Assembly: GCA_036788835.1 (NCBI GenBank) | Contig: DAIQMR010000028.1 | Location: forward strand, 1-25,148 | Reading direction: 5' to 3' | Origin: JALCSJ01 sp036788835 | GTDB taxonomy: Bacteria; Bacillota; Negativicutes; Acidaminococcales; Acidaminococcaceae | Length of the DNA stretch: 25,148 nt | Shown here: positions 1 through 7,331 of the stretch, piece after piece | How the letters are laid out: each line of letters opens with the position of its first letter | Numbering within the stretch: the first letter of the stretch is position 1 | Notes under the pieces: model-generated | The model's database searches: none | What the model was told of the DNA's origin: nothing | Seen by the model: the letters and a program-made list of their open reading frames with translations, nothing else | Position numbers and translations under genes: made by a program

Positions 1-59
1 CAAACCACAGAAAACGGTCCAGGGGTGACCACACCACAGTTAATGGTACAGACCTTAAC

Positions 60-85
60 AAAATGAGGTTTTTCAACCTCATTTT
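60..85. terminator. Perfect hairpin, possible bidirectional terminator
   Basis: An 11-bp perfect stem (60-70 with 75-85) has a 4-nt loop, and its outer pairs are A-T runs, giving A-rich and T-rich flanks as in bidirectional terminators. It lies downstream of the minus-strand transposase gene and may end that transcript or one entering from the left edge. The T-run is only 4 nt, so function is uncertain. Confidence 0.45.
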
Positions 86-119
86 GGTTACAGCTTTCTT
101 TTTTAGGCTGAATGCGGAT

Positions 120-154
120 AGCGGGAGTTGAAGCAAATCGCTTCAACTCCCGCT
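120..154 (+). terminator. 15-bp perfect hairpin downstream of the transposase gene
   Basis: Arms 120-134 and 140-154 are perfectly complementary with a 5-nt loop. The plus-strand flank (TTAACTTGTTTT) is moderately T-rich and the minus-strand flank is not, so as a terminator it would better stop transcription coming from the left. It could instead be a structural end of the insertion sequence. Confidence 0.4.
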
Positions 155-212
155 TTAACTTGTTTTAGGGCGCAAGAATATAAGCCCTTGTTTTTTGCTG
201 TTTGCAATTGAA

Positions 213-1778
213 TTAGCAAGCTTCTTTTTGTTCGAATAATTGCCTGCCAATTCGTCCGCTCTTCATACGGTTATATAATTTTCTTAGATTGTAACCGAAG
301 GCCACAAGCATGAGCTCAACATATACCGACTCTTTTCCACGCCGGTAAACACGCTTGTATCTGTAGTCTTCTTTCAGCACTCCAAATGCTCCTTCAGACT
401 GAATGGAGCGGTTTACTCTCAGCTGTGTTCCTAACTCGCTTTTGAATCTTCGCATGTTATCTTCTTGCAGCCTGAGGTAATTCGTTGGCACCAGCAGACG
501 TTTGTTGGTTTTTGCTATGCTCCCGTCCCATGTCTTCTGACACTGGCGGCGCAGACCGCAACGGTTGCAGTTGACACAAGTATATTCTCTTGCTTGTCTT
601 TTAAATCCTGTTTCTGTTTTCTTTATGCGCAGCCCGGTGAACTTCAGCCTGCGCCCCTTGGCGCAGATATATTCGTCATTCCCTTCATCGTAGGAAAGGT
701 TATCCAGACGCCAGAACTGTTCTTTGTATGAGCTTTTTTTCTTAATCTCGTACTTGTTTGGTTTTATCACCGAGGCGTAATTATGGGCGGCCAGCCATGT
801 GAAGTTTTCCTCACTGTCATAACCGGCATCGGCAACCACGTACCGGAATTTTTTATGGTAAAGCGTGGACAGCTCCATAAGGAAAGGAATCAGTGTCTTG
901 GTGTCATTGGGATTTGGGAAAACACCCAATCCCATAATGTATTCGCTATGGATTGCCAGCTGAACGTTATAGGCAGGCTTAAGCTGCCCGTTTCTCATAT
1001 GGTCTTCTTTCATGCGCATGAAGGTGGCATCATGATCCGTCTTGGAATAGCTGTTGCGTTCTCCCATAATGCTCAGGTCTTTTTCATATTCGTTAATTTT
1101 GCCTGCCGTCTCGGCGCATTCTTCGTGCAGCTTTTGCAGCGGATGCTTGTGGTGCCCGGCTCCGCTCACAAATGCGATGCCCTGCCTCTGGCAGAATTTC
1201 TTCAAGGAAGCGGCCAGAATGTCACCGTTCATGCCGCTAGTATCAGCCCCTGTTGCTTCCGCCACACCGGTGCGCAGCGCTTCTAGTTTGCCAAGCCTTT
1301 TTTGCAGGTGCTTTGTTACGCTATTTTTCCAGCGGAATGTATAGCGGTTGGCCTGCGCCTCAAGTTTTGTTCCGTCTATGAATACTTCATTGAAATTAAT
1401 TGAATCGCGCTTGGCTATGGCTCTCATGAGCTGGCTGAACAAGTTATCTAATATTTTCCTGTCCAATCTCTTAATGAAACGACCCACAGTCATATGGGTA
1501 GCTACCCTGTAGCCCTGCAGCAGCCACATGTAATGGATGTTCACGTCGCACTGGCGCTTTATTTCCCTTAAAGTAAATCTGCCTTCCAGCATGGCCAGTA
1601 GGCAGACTTTAAAAAGAATAGCGGGCGGTACAGCCGGTTTCCTGCCTTTGGATGAATACATTTCATACAGCTGGGTATAATCCAGTTCATCCAATATTTC
1701 GTCCAAAAGCCGCACCGGTTCGTCATCAGCAATAACAACACTGTAATCCATTGGTAAAATCAATTGTTTTTCTCTCAT
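213..1778 (-). CDS. IS1182-family transposase
   Basis: This 521-residue DDE transposase should catalyse cut or copy transposition of its own element. An N-terminal DUF772-like region (about 40-115) precedes an IS4-type catalytic domain. The likely acidic triad is D135 (FIDGTK), D317 (VVADAGYDS) and E462 (QSEGAFG). A cysteine cluster C401-C404-C407-C413 sits before the last acidic residue, as is common in IS1182 proteins. No stop or frameshift interrupts it and the length is normal, so it may be active. An AAGGAG lies about 14 nt upstream of the ATG, which is rather far. A TATAAT with no obvious -35 lies near 1826-1831 on the minus strand. The family assignment is secure; the subgroup is not resolved. 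Confidence 0.93.
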   Translation of the reverse strand: MREKQLILPMDYSVVIADDEPVRLLDEILDELDYTQLYEMYSSKGRKPAVPPAILFKVCLLAMLEGRFTLREIKRQCDVNIHYMWLLQGYRVATHMTVGRFIKRLDRKILDNLFSQLMRAIAKRDSINFNEVFIDGTKLEAQANRYTFRWKNSVTKHLQKRLGKLEALRTGVAEATGADTSGMNGDILAASLKKFCQRQGIAFVSGAGHHKHPLQKLHEECAETAGKINEYEKDLSIMGERNSYSKTDHDATFMRMKEDHMRNGQLKPAYNVQLAIHSEYIMGLGVFPNPNDTKTLIPFLMELSTLYHKKFRYVVADAGYDSEENFTWLAAHNYASVIKPNKYEIKKKSSYKEQFWRLDNLSYDEGNDEYICAKGRRLKFTGLRIKKTETGFKRQAREYTCVNCNRCGLRRQCQKTWDGSIAKTNKRLLVPTNYLRLQEDNMRRFKSELGTQLRVNRSIQSEGAFGVLKEDYRYKRVYRRGKESVYVELMLVAFGYNLRKLYNRMKSGRIGRQLFEQKEAC

Positions 1779-1841
1779 AGATTTGGTACAATCTCCTTGG
1801 TAGTAATTTGGTATTCGTCTATTAAATTATACCAAGAATTT

Positions 1842-1869
1842 AGGCTCCTTTGGGAGCCTTTTTCTTTTA
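1842..1869 (+). terminator. Short GC-rich hairpin with T-run
   Basis: A 7-bp stem AGGCTCC/GGAGCCT (1842-1848 with 1853-1859) is followed directly by TTTTTCTTTT on the plus strand, a classic rho-independent form. It lies upstream of the transposase gene. It may protect the element from read-through or be a host terminator that the element landed beside. Confidence 0.55.
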
Positions 1870-1880
1870 TAAAATAAAGA

Positions 1881-1924
1881 AAAACATCAGAAGCACATTA
1901 TGATTCGTGCTTCTGATGTTTTTT
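1881..1924 (-). terminator. Terminator of the HAD gene, probably bidirectional
   Basis: A 16-bp perfect stem (1881-1896 with 1907-1922) has a 10-nt loop. On the minus strand it follows the HAD stop codon by about 55 nt and continues into a T-rich tract. On the plus strand it is also followed by Ts. Confidence 0.75.
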
Positions 1925-1979
1925 CCCGAGGGGTTCATTGTGTTACAGCCCCTTTTTTTGGAGGCACATCGTTGTGCTT

Positions 1980-2723
1980 TTAGTCAGTGAAACCGTTTTC
2001 AATATCAGTTTGGTGCATACCCTTTATAATATACGCAAGAGTCTTTAAATCACCGCACATAATATCTTCTTTGCAATATTTCAGTTGTTCGCCTTTAATG
2101 CCATCGATAGGACGAACAATGCCTTGACGATTTACCCAGATAGTTCTGTAGCCTAATTCATTACCGGGGATAACGTCATATTTAAAACCAAAACCTGCAT
2201 GCATCATTTCATCAACAGTAAGCCCTAATTTCTTTTGGGAAAGCAAGAAACCGTCATGACCCGGTTTGTAGCATTTTGCATCTTCGGCAGTAACAATACC
2301 ATCTACTTCAATACCTGCATTTTTCAAGGTAGCGCGGATAATATCGTTATCTGTGTTGGTCAGCATAACGCATTTGGTGTACTTACGTAATTCTTTTATG
2401 GCTTCTACTGTATCAGGAAATGCTTTCCAATGAGCCATAGATTCAGAAAATGCTATGCAGTCTGCTTCCGTAAAATCAAAGCCGAAATCACGGCAGGTGA
2501 TGGCTAAGGTGTCTTTTAAAACCTGACGATAAGGGCGATAGGTTTTAATATAGTCAAATTGCAATACTTCCCAGCGCTGTTGTACCTGATAGGGTGTAGC
2601 AGAAGTAATTCCTTTGTCCGCTAAAAATTTCTTGAAATAATTTTGAATCTCGCCTTCCCAGTCAATCAGGGTGCCGTACACATCAAAAGTAATAGCTTTA
2701 GGTACCAATTTTTTCTTTGTCAT
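1980..2723 (-). CDS. HAD-superfamily hydrolase, 2-haloacid dehalogenase-like
   Basis: This 247-residue cytosolic hydrolase has the type II haloacid dehalogenase layout. The nucleophile is D14 in FDVYGTLID, and D+2 is valine followed by tyrosine, so the second Asp of HAD phosphatases is absent, as in dehalogenases. Motif II is LTNTD (T122), motif III is KCYKPG (K153), and motif IV lies around KYDVIPGN (D183). This pattern fits C-halogen or related ester hydrolysis better than phosphatase activity, but the true substrate cannot be read. A good AAAAGGAG site precedes the ATG, and a strong terminator follows. It is divergent from a LysR regulator across about 190 bp, which suggests substrate-dependent control. 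Confidence 0.85.
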   Translation of the reverse strand: MTKKKLVPKAITFDVYGTLIDWEGEIQNYFKKFLADKGITSATPYQVQQRWEVLQFDYIKTYRPYRQVLKDTLAITCRDFGFDFTEADCIAFSESMAHWKAFPDTVEAIKELRKYTKCVMLTNTDNDIIRATLKNAGIEVDGIVTAEDAKCYKPGHDGFLLSQKKLGLTVDEMMHAGFGFKYDVIPGNELGYRTIWVNRQGIVRPIDGIKGEQLKYCKEDIMCGDLKTLAYIIKGMHQTDIENGFTD

Positions 2724-2807
2724 TTTTTTATCTCCTTTTAAATTTTATTTACCTTAGTAGAATAAGGTACAAGGATTCCGGCATTGCCGTCCGCAACTTT
2801 TTTAAAT

Positions 2808-2836
2808 TTGTATTTACCATAATCATATTGTATAAT
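2808..2836 (+). promoter_or_regulatory. lysR promoter
   Basis: TTGTAT (2808-2813) and TATAAT (2831-2836) are separated by 17 nt, a near-consensus sigma-A promoter for the LysR gene. Just downstream AAGTAAA (2849-2855) and TTTACTT (2872-2878) form a 7-bp inverted repeat that could be an autoregulatory site. The divergent HAD promoter was not clearly found. Confidence 0.7.
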
Positions 2837-2912
2837 GATCTTATCATTAAGTAAATTGATAAAAATTGAAGTTTACTTTAAGTAACTATAAATACAAAAA
2901 AGGAGAATGGTT

Positions 2913-3791
2913 ATGGAAAATTCCAGGTATAAAGCTTTCGTTACTTCAGTTGATGCGGGTAGTTTTACCAAGGCCGCTGAAGAACTTAATTACACGCCTT
3001 CCGGCATCTATCAGTTGGTTAATGCTTTGGAGAAAGAACTGGGGTTTGACATTCTTATTCGTGATAAGAAAGGAGTTTTCCCTACTGATAATGGCAATAA
3101 AATACTTCCGGACGTACGGGAACTATTGCGGCAGGAAGAAAAATTAAATCAACTGGCGGCTGAAATAAACTGCCTGGCGATGGGCAATATAAATATCGGG
3201 GCCTATTCCAGTATTGCTACACATTGGCTTCCGGGGGTCATTAAATCTTTCCAGGAAAAATATCCCAAAATCAAAATTCATCTCATGGAAGGAATCCGTC
3301 AGGAAATAATTTCCTGGTTAGACGACAAGAAAATAGATATGGCCTTTATCAGCTATGAGGATCCCATGAAATACGATTGGATACCTCTTGATTATGACCC
3401 CATGATTGCTGTTCTGCCCCGCAATCATCCTTTTGCTAAAAAGAAGAAGTATCCGCTTATTAATTGCCAGAAAGAAGATTTCATTATGCCGGCCTTAGGT
3501 CGTGATGATGATGTTTTAGCCCTGTTTAAAAAGAACCACCTTACACCGCAAATAGCCTTTTCTACATTAGAGAATTTTGCCACCATAGGGATGATTGAGC
3601 AGGGTCTGGGTATGAGCATCATGAATGAACTGATTACCAAGCGTTGGGATTTTGATGTTAAAAAATTGCCGCTTGACCCACCCCAATTCATTACTTTAGG
3701 AATTGCCCTAGGGTCGGTGCAAAATGTGGCTCCCGCCGCTAAACAATTTATTGCTTATGCAGTAAAAAGATTAAAAAAAATAAAAGATTAA
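2913..3791 (+). CDS. LysR-family transcriptional regulator
   Basis: This 292-residue regulator has an N-terminal winged helix-turn-helix (about residues 6-65, with AGSFTKAAEELNYTPSGI as the recognition region) and a type 2 periplasmic-binding-like effector domain (about 90-285, starting near GNINIGAYSSI). I start it at 2913, not at the in-frame ATG at 2907, because AAAGGAG at 2898-2904 is about 8 nt from 2913 but only 2 nt from 2907. It is divergent from the HAD hydrolase gene, the usual arrangement for a LysR regulator and its target, so it probably controls that gene and itself. The effector is unknown. Confidence 0.92.
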   Translation: MENSRYKAFVTSVDAGSFTKAAEELNYTPSGIYQLVNALEKELGFDILIRDKKGVFPTDNGNKILPDVRELLRQEEKLNQLAAEINCLAMGNINIGAYSSIATHWLPGVIKSFQEKYPKIKIHLMEGIRQEIISWLDDKKIDMAFISYEDPMKYDWIPLDYDPMIAVLPRNHPFAKKKKYPLINCQKEDFIMPALGRDDDVLALFKKNHLTPQIAFSTLENFATIGMIEQGLGMSIMNELITKRWDFDVKKLPLDPPQFITLGIALGSVQNVAPAAKQFIAYAVKRLKKIKD

Positions 3792-3828
3792 GATAAAATT
3801 AGCATTTTAGTAAAATATAAATGTCTAC

Positions 3829-3857
3829 TTGCTAAAAGTGGAAAAATACGCTATAAT
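3829..3857 (+). promoter_or_regulatory. Promoter of tRNA-Ser
   Basis: TTGCTA (3829-3834) and TATAAT (3852-3857) are separated by 17 nt. The -10 ends 16 nt before the mature tRNA 5' end, so the tRNA is transcribed alone with a short leader. Confidence 0.75.
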
Positions 3858-3873
3858 CTTCAAGTAACCTTTT

Positions 3874-3964
3874 GGAGTGGTACTCAAGCGGCTGAAGAGG
3901 ACGGTTTGCTAAATCGTTAGTGGGGTTAAACCCAGCGAGAGTTCGAATCTCTCCCACTCCGCCA
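3874..3964 (+). tRNA. tRNA-Ser(GCU)
   Basis: The cloverleaf is complete. Acceptor GGAGTGG pairs with CCACTCC, and the anticodon stem ACGGT/ATCGT encloses TTGCTAA with anticodon GCT, which reads AGC and AGU serine codons. A long variable arm (about 3921-3939), typical of serine tRNAs, is followed by T-arm GAGAG-TTCGAAT-CTCTC. The discriminator G is followed by an encoded CCA (3962-3964). It stands alone between lysR and the convergent exported-protein gene, with its own promoter and terminator. Confidence 0.97.
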
Positions 3965-3976
3965 CGTAACAAATAC

Positions 3977-4016
3977 ATAGGACATCAAGGATAATCCTTG
4001 ATGTCCTATTTTTTGT
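3977..4016 (+). terminator. Terminator after tRNA-Ser
   Basis: A 15-bp perfect stem (3977-3991 with 3995-4009) with a 3-nt loop runs into TTTTTT. It ends the tRNA transcript and, lying right after the stop of the convergent gene at 4026, may serve both strands. Confidence 0.88.
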
Positions 4017-4025
4017 AACAAAGTC

Positions 4026-4892
4026 TTATTTTTTCGGTTCCGGAACCGCTGCGTTAATAACACTCTGGGGAACAGATACCTTATGAGTTAAAGCCGCACA
4101 GTCAAGAGTCATGGTTGATTTATTGGTCTTTAAGATCATGCCGAGAATCCAGTTGCCTAATGCACCGGTATGACTTTGACGGGATACACCGTGTTTAATA
4201 ACGTTTTCAAAGGCTTTAACAGGTTTGGAAATATCTGCTTCAAATTTAGTCATACGGCCGTTGGTAATGTAAACATCACCATACATAGGTCCGCTCTTGC
4301 GCAGTTTCTCAAATTCTTTTTCGAAATCGGCATCAGTTTTGGGATCGCTTTTGGCTGTTTCTTCTACCACGTGTTTTACGCCCCAGTTACTGAATAATTT
4401 ATTGCTGTCGAAAGTAACTTTTAGGTGCTCGATACCGCCGGAGTTGCTGACAGATTCAACAGCGCTGACAGAACCTAATAGAGATGTAGGCTCCAGACTA
4501 TCGCTGATACTGCCCTTAGCGGCGGGAGAGTAGCTGTAAACCCAGGACTTGGTTTTGTCTTTGGGGTGCAGCAATTCCTGGTTATAAGTCTTCACTTGAT
4601 TGCCTTCCTGAATTTCATACAGCTCTGTTACGGAAGGAGCCTGCTTGCCCATGACGGTAGTAATCACAGCATGAGCAACATAGGGGCTGGTTTGCAAGTC
4701 TAATTTAACGTGGCTGGTCAGAGTATCCAGATGAGCGAAGGGAATCCGCATTTCAATATTGTAGGTTCCTACCGGATCTTTCATGCGATTCAAAGCAGCT
4801 GTCAAATCATCTTTGGGGGCAGCCAGAGCCATGCTTGAAGCCATAATTAAACAACCGGCGGCCACTGTGGTCAATACTTTCTTTAATTGCAT
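4026..4892 (-). CDS. Exported protein of unknown function
   Basis: I do not recognise a family for this 288-residue protein. It begins with a clear Sec signal peptide: MQLKK, a hydrophobic stretch, then AxA-type cleavage near MALAAP at about residues 23-26. There is no lipobox cysteine at the right place, so it is probably soluble in the periplasm or at the cell surface. The mature part is mostly polar and likely beta-rich, with an acidic or lysine segment around ETAKSDPKTDADFEKEFEKL. The longer reading from GTG at 4901 is rejected, because AAGGAG would sit 1 nt from it but 10 nt from ATG 4892. A TATAAT lies upstream (4926-4931, minus strand). It may be transcribed after the pore-protein gene or from its own promoter. 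Confidence 0.8.
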   Translation of the reverse strand: MQLKKVLTTVAAGCLIMASSMALAAPKDDLTAALNRMKDPVGTYNIEMRIPFAHLDTLTSHVKLDLQTSPYVAHAVITTVMGKQAPSVTELYEIQEGNQVKTYNQELLHPKDKTKSWVYSYSPAAKGSISDSLEPTSLLGSVSAVESVSNSGGIEHLKVTFDSNKLFSNWGVKHVVEETAKSDPKTDADFEKEFEKLRKSGPMYGDVYITNGRMTKFEADISKPVKAFENVIKHGVSRQSHTGALGNWILGMILKTNKSTMTLDCAALTHKVSVPQSVINAAVPEPKK

Positions 4893-4925
4893 CAGAATCA
4901 CTCTCCTTAATTAATATCCATGTTA

Positions 4926-4931
4926 ATTATA
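4926..4931 (-). promoter_or_regulatory. Possible -10 box for the exported-protein gene
   Basis: TATAAT on the minus strand lies about 33 nt before the chosen start, within an AT-rich gap. No convincing -35 is seen at 17-18 nt. Confidence 0.35.
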
Positions 4932-4997
4932 TCACTAGAAACATTGAAAATAAAATATATTTTAAAATATTCACGGAATTATTCTGTAAGGGACACT

Positions 4998-5654
4998 TTA
5001 CTCGTTAGAGCTTCCGGAAAAGAACATACCAATAGCCACAACAGTAACGACCTGCCCGGCAAAGGCCTGAATCATAGTGAAAATGCGGCCCGGTGTGGTA
5101 ACGGTAACAATGTGGTTGGAGCCTATGGTGCTCATTGTATCTGCGCTGTAGAACAAACAAGCAACATAGTTATACGTTCTATTGATGGGAACCAGAACAT
5201 TATGCACGCCCTGAATTTCCAGTATCTGCCAAAAGGGTTTCATGCCATTCATGTGTATAAGTCCGGAATCTTCACCGGCCACTAGTTTGGTTAGAATAAA
5301 GTAATCATCTACGCAATTGAAAAAATAAAAAATATTGGTGAAAGCTATCCACAGGATAAAATACGCAAAAAGAATGATGATGATTTTCCTGCTGCTTTTA
5401 ATGCCGTGGAGGAAACAGGCCCAGAGGGAAAATCCTAAGGATATGCACAAAAAGATAATAATGATGCCCGTTGCGATGTAGGAAGCTTTGAGACCATGGG
5501 GATCACCGTATCTTACTAATTCCGGTAAAATTTTTTCGTATATTTTTAAAAGAATCAAAGGAATAAAAGCAGCTATTAACCATAACGTAGTAAAAACATA
5601 AAAATGATTATTTAAATAGTATTTAAAACTGGCAACGAAGTGTAGCCTATGCAT
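4998..5654 (-). CDS. Membrane protein with K+-channel-like pore, atypical filter
   Basis: This 218-residue membrane protein has hydrophobic segments near residues 17-38, 58-82 and 90-112, then an extracytoplasmic loop, a pore-like stretch (about 165-185) and a last helix (190-213). The ending FYSADTMSTIGSNHI, then TPGR and a hydrophobic helix, matches the pore helix, filter and inner helix of two-transmembrane K+ channels (Ion_trans_2). However, the filter TxGYG is replaced by T176-I-G-S-N, so K+ selectivity is doubtful. No cytosolic RCK domain is present. AAGGGAG lies 8 nt before the ATG. It could be a divergent ion channel or a structural relative with another role. Confidence 0.7.
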   Translation of the reverse strand: MHRLHFVASFKYYLNNHFYVFTTLWLIAAFIPLILLKIYEKILPELVRYGDPHGLKASYIATGIIIIFLCISLGFSLWACFLHGIKSSRKIIIILFAYFILWIAFTNIFYFFNCVDDYFILTKLVAGEDSGLIHMNGMKPFWQILEIQGVHNVLVPINRTYNYVACLFYSADTMSTIGSNHIVTVTTPGRIFTMIQAFAGQVVTVVAIGMFFSGSSNE

Positions 5655-5694
5655 AAAAACGCTCCCTTCCCAATATTCATTTTAATTTTAGCAT

Positions 5695-5749
5695 ATTTAT
5701 ATAAAAAAGGGAATTTATATAAGAAAAGGAAATTTATATAAAAAAAAGG
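5695..5749 (+). repeat. Three AT-rich tandem copies of about 18 bp
   Basis: Units of the form AATTTATATAAAAAAGG occur three times (5695-5711, 5712-5729, 5730-5749) with small differences. They lie between the divergent pore-protein and yaaO genes, upstream of the yaaO promoter. They could act as an UP-like or bendable tract, or just be slippage. Confidence 0.7.
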
Positions 5750-5782
5750 AAAAGAAATGTATATAACTAATTACTTTTTTGG

Positions 5783-5812
5783 TTGTTACATAGTAGTTAA
5801 ATGTGTTAAAAT
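5783..5812 (+). promoter_or_regulatory. Promoter of the yaaO-tatD operon
   Basis: TTGTTA (5783-5788) and TAAAAT (5807-5812) are 18 nt apart, about 29 nt before the proposed start codon. This is the only good promoter seen before the packed operon that runs to 14079. Confidence 0.6.
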
Positions 5813-5840
5813 GAAAGATACATTAATGGAGGAATTTGTG

Positions 5841-7331
5841 TTGTCTAACCAGAAGCCACTTTTAACAGCAATAGAAAAATACAGGAAAGCCGGTGTTTAT
5901 CCTTTTCATACACCGGGTCATAAAGGCGGTCGTGGCGCGGAGGAAGAATTGTCTGCCTTGCTGGGGGACAAAGCCTTGGCTGCTGATGTGTCTCTTATGA
6001 GCGAGCTGGATGACATTCACCATCCTACAACATGTATCAAGGAAGCACAAAAACTGGCTGCCGAGGTTTATGGGGCAGACAGGAGTTTTTTTGCTCCCAA
6101 TGGGACCACAGGTGCTATTCATGCTCTGGTTTTAGGTGCACTGCAGCCGGGCGACAAAATTCTTATCCCCAGAAACGCGCATCGGAGCGTGGTGGGAGCC
6201 GTGATTTTGGCGGGACTGAATCCGGTGTATTTGGTACCGGCTTATGATAAAGAGTGGTCCTTGAGTCTGCAGATTACTGCTGACCAGGTTGCCAAAGCAC
6301 TAGAACAAGATTCTGCTATTAAAGGAGTGCTGATTACTAGCCCCAATTATTATGGCCTAGCTGCTGATGTAGGGGCTATTGCTCAAGTGGTTCATGAAAA
6401 TGCTGCCGTTCTTTTGGTAGACGAAGCTCATGGGGCTCATTTAGGCTTTACTGCCAAGCTTCCTCCTTCGGCATTGCAATCGGGTGCCGATGGGGTAGCA
6501 CAAAGTACTCATAAAATTTTGGGCGCTTTAACACAGTGTTCTATGCTGCATATCAAAGGTCCGAGAATTAGTGGAGATAGAGTGGCGGCGGCCATGAGCC
6601 TAGTGACAACTACCAGTCCCAATTATTTGCTTTTAGGTTCTTTGGATGCCGCTCGCAGTCAGGTGGCAGACCATGGCCAAGAACTTATGGGAAAGGCTAT
6701 TGCCGCAGCCACAGTCCTGCGCCAAAGCTTACGGTCGGTTAGAGGAATCAAAGTTCTTGGCCCGGAAATTGTAGGCCGAGGCGGGGTAGCGGGATTGGAT
6801 GTGACTAAGGTCACTGCTAATGTTCAGGGTTTGGGTATAACCGGAATTGTCGCCGGTGATTTATTGCGCCAAGCAGGAATTGCCGTAGAATTAGTGGATC
6901 CGGCTAATATATTATTTTTGGTAACCTATGGGGATGGAAATGAACAATTCCCGGAAATTTGCAGAAAGGTAGCTGCAACTCTGGATAAAGCCGGAAAAAG
7001 AAAGAATGAATTATCGGCGGGGGAGCAGGACACCACCGGGCATAAATGCGAAAGAATTACGGAGGGAAATCTACCTCCTTTACCTAAAGCTAAACTTACT
7101 CCCAGGGAGGCTTTTTTTGCCCAGGGAGAGCCAATACCTTTTGCCCGGAGTGCCGGACAAATCTCCAAGGAGCAAATAAGCTTTTATCCGCCGGGCATAC
7201 CGATTCTGGTTCCCGGTGAAATTATTACAGAAGAAATTATTGCTTACTGTCAATCTATGCTGGCACTGGGCTTACCTATAAGCGGGCCGGTATCGGAAGA
7301 TCTGGCAACCATTGAGGTGATTACATCATGA
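5841..7331 (+). CDS. Orn/Lys/Arg decarboxylase-family PLP enzyme (YaaO-like)
   Basis: This fold type I PLP enzyme of about 496 residues is related to basic amino-acid decarboxylases. With the TTG start, the cofactor motif VDEAHGAHLG lies at about 193-202 (D194, H197) and the Schiff-base lysine is K225 in QSTHK. The N-terminal HTPGHKGG motif is typical. A C-terminal Orn_DC_C-like part (FYPPGIPILVPGE) follows a lysine-rich linker. GGAGG at 5828-5832 is 8 nt from TTG 5841 and 5 nt from GTG 5838; either is possible. The ATG at 5757 lies before the promoter and is rejected. In Bacillus yaaO also precedes tmk. The substrate (arginine, lysine or ornithine) cannot be decided. It overlaps tmk by 4 nt. 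Confidence 0.88.
   Translation: MSNQKPLLTAIEKYRKAGVYPFHTPGHKGGRGAEEELSALLGDKALAADVSLMSELDDIHHPTTCIKEAQKLAAEVYGADRSFFAPNGTTGAIHALVLGALQPGDKILIPRNAHRSVVGAVILAGLNPVYLVPAYDKEWSLSLQITADQVAKALEQDSAIKGVLITSPNYYGLAADVGAIAQVVHENAAVLLVDEAHGAHLGFTAKLPPSALQSGADGVAQSTHKILGALTQCSMLHIKGPRISGDRVAAAMSLVTTTSPNYLLLGSLDAARSQVADHGQELMGKAIAAATVLRQSLRSVRGIKVLGPEIVGRGGVAGLDVTKVTANVQGLGITGIVAGDLLRQAGIAVELVDPANILFLVTYGDGNEQFPEICRKVAATLDKAGKRKNELSAGEQDTTGHKCERITEGNLPPLPKAKLTPREAFFAQGEPIPFARSAGQISKEQISFYPPGIPILVPGEIITEEIIAYCQSMLALGLPISGPVSEDLATIEVITS

Larger units (their letters stand above)
110..1838 (-). mobile_element. IS1182-family insertion sequence, ends approximate
   Basis: The element is defined by its intact transposase gene. 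The ends given are only a proposal: the 8-mer TTTAGGCT occurs on both sides (102-109 and 1839-1846) and could be a target-site duplication. No convincing terminal inverted repeats are visible just inside those points, which argues against this exact boundary, and an 8-base match in the space searched can arise by chance. If the right edge is correct, the element inserted at the foot of a terminator-like hairpin (1842-1859). Confidence 0.35.

Noticed and set aside
465..1344. Plus-strand open frames across the transposase region
   Set aside because: They are antisense to the intact transposase gene, lack good ribosome-binding sites and have no recognisable domains.
5757..5840. Longer N-terminus for the YaaO-like protein
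   Set aside because: This start lies upstream of the likely promoter, lacks a ribosome-binding site, and the added residues do not resemble the family.
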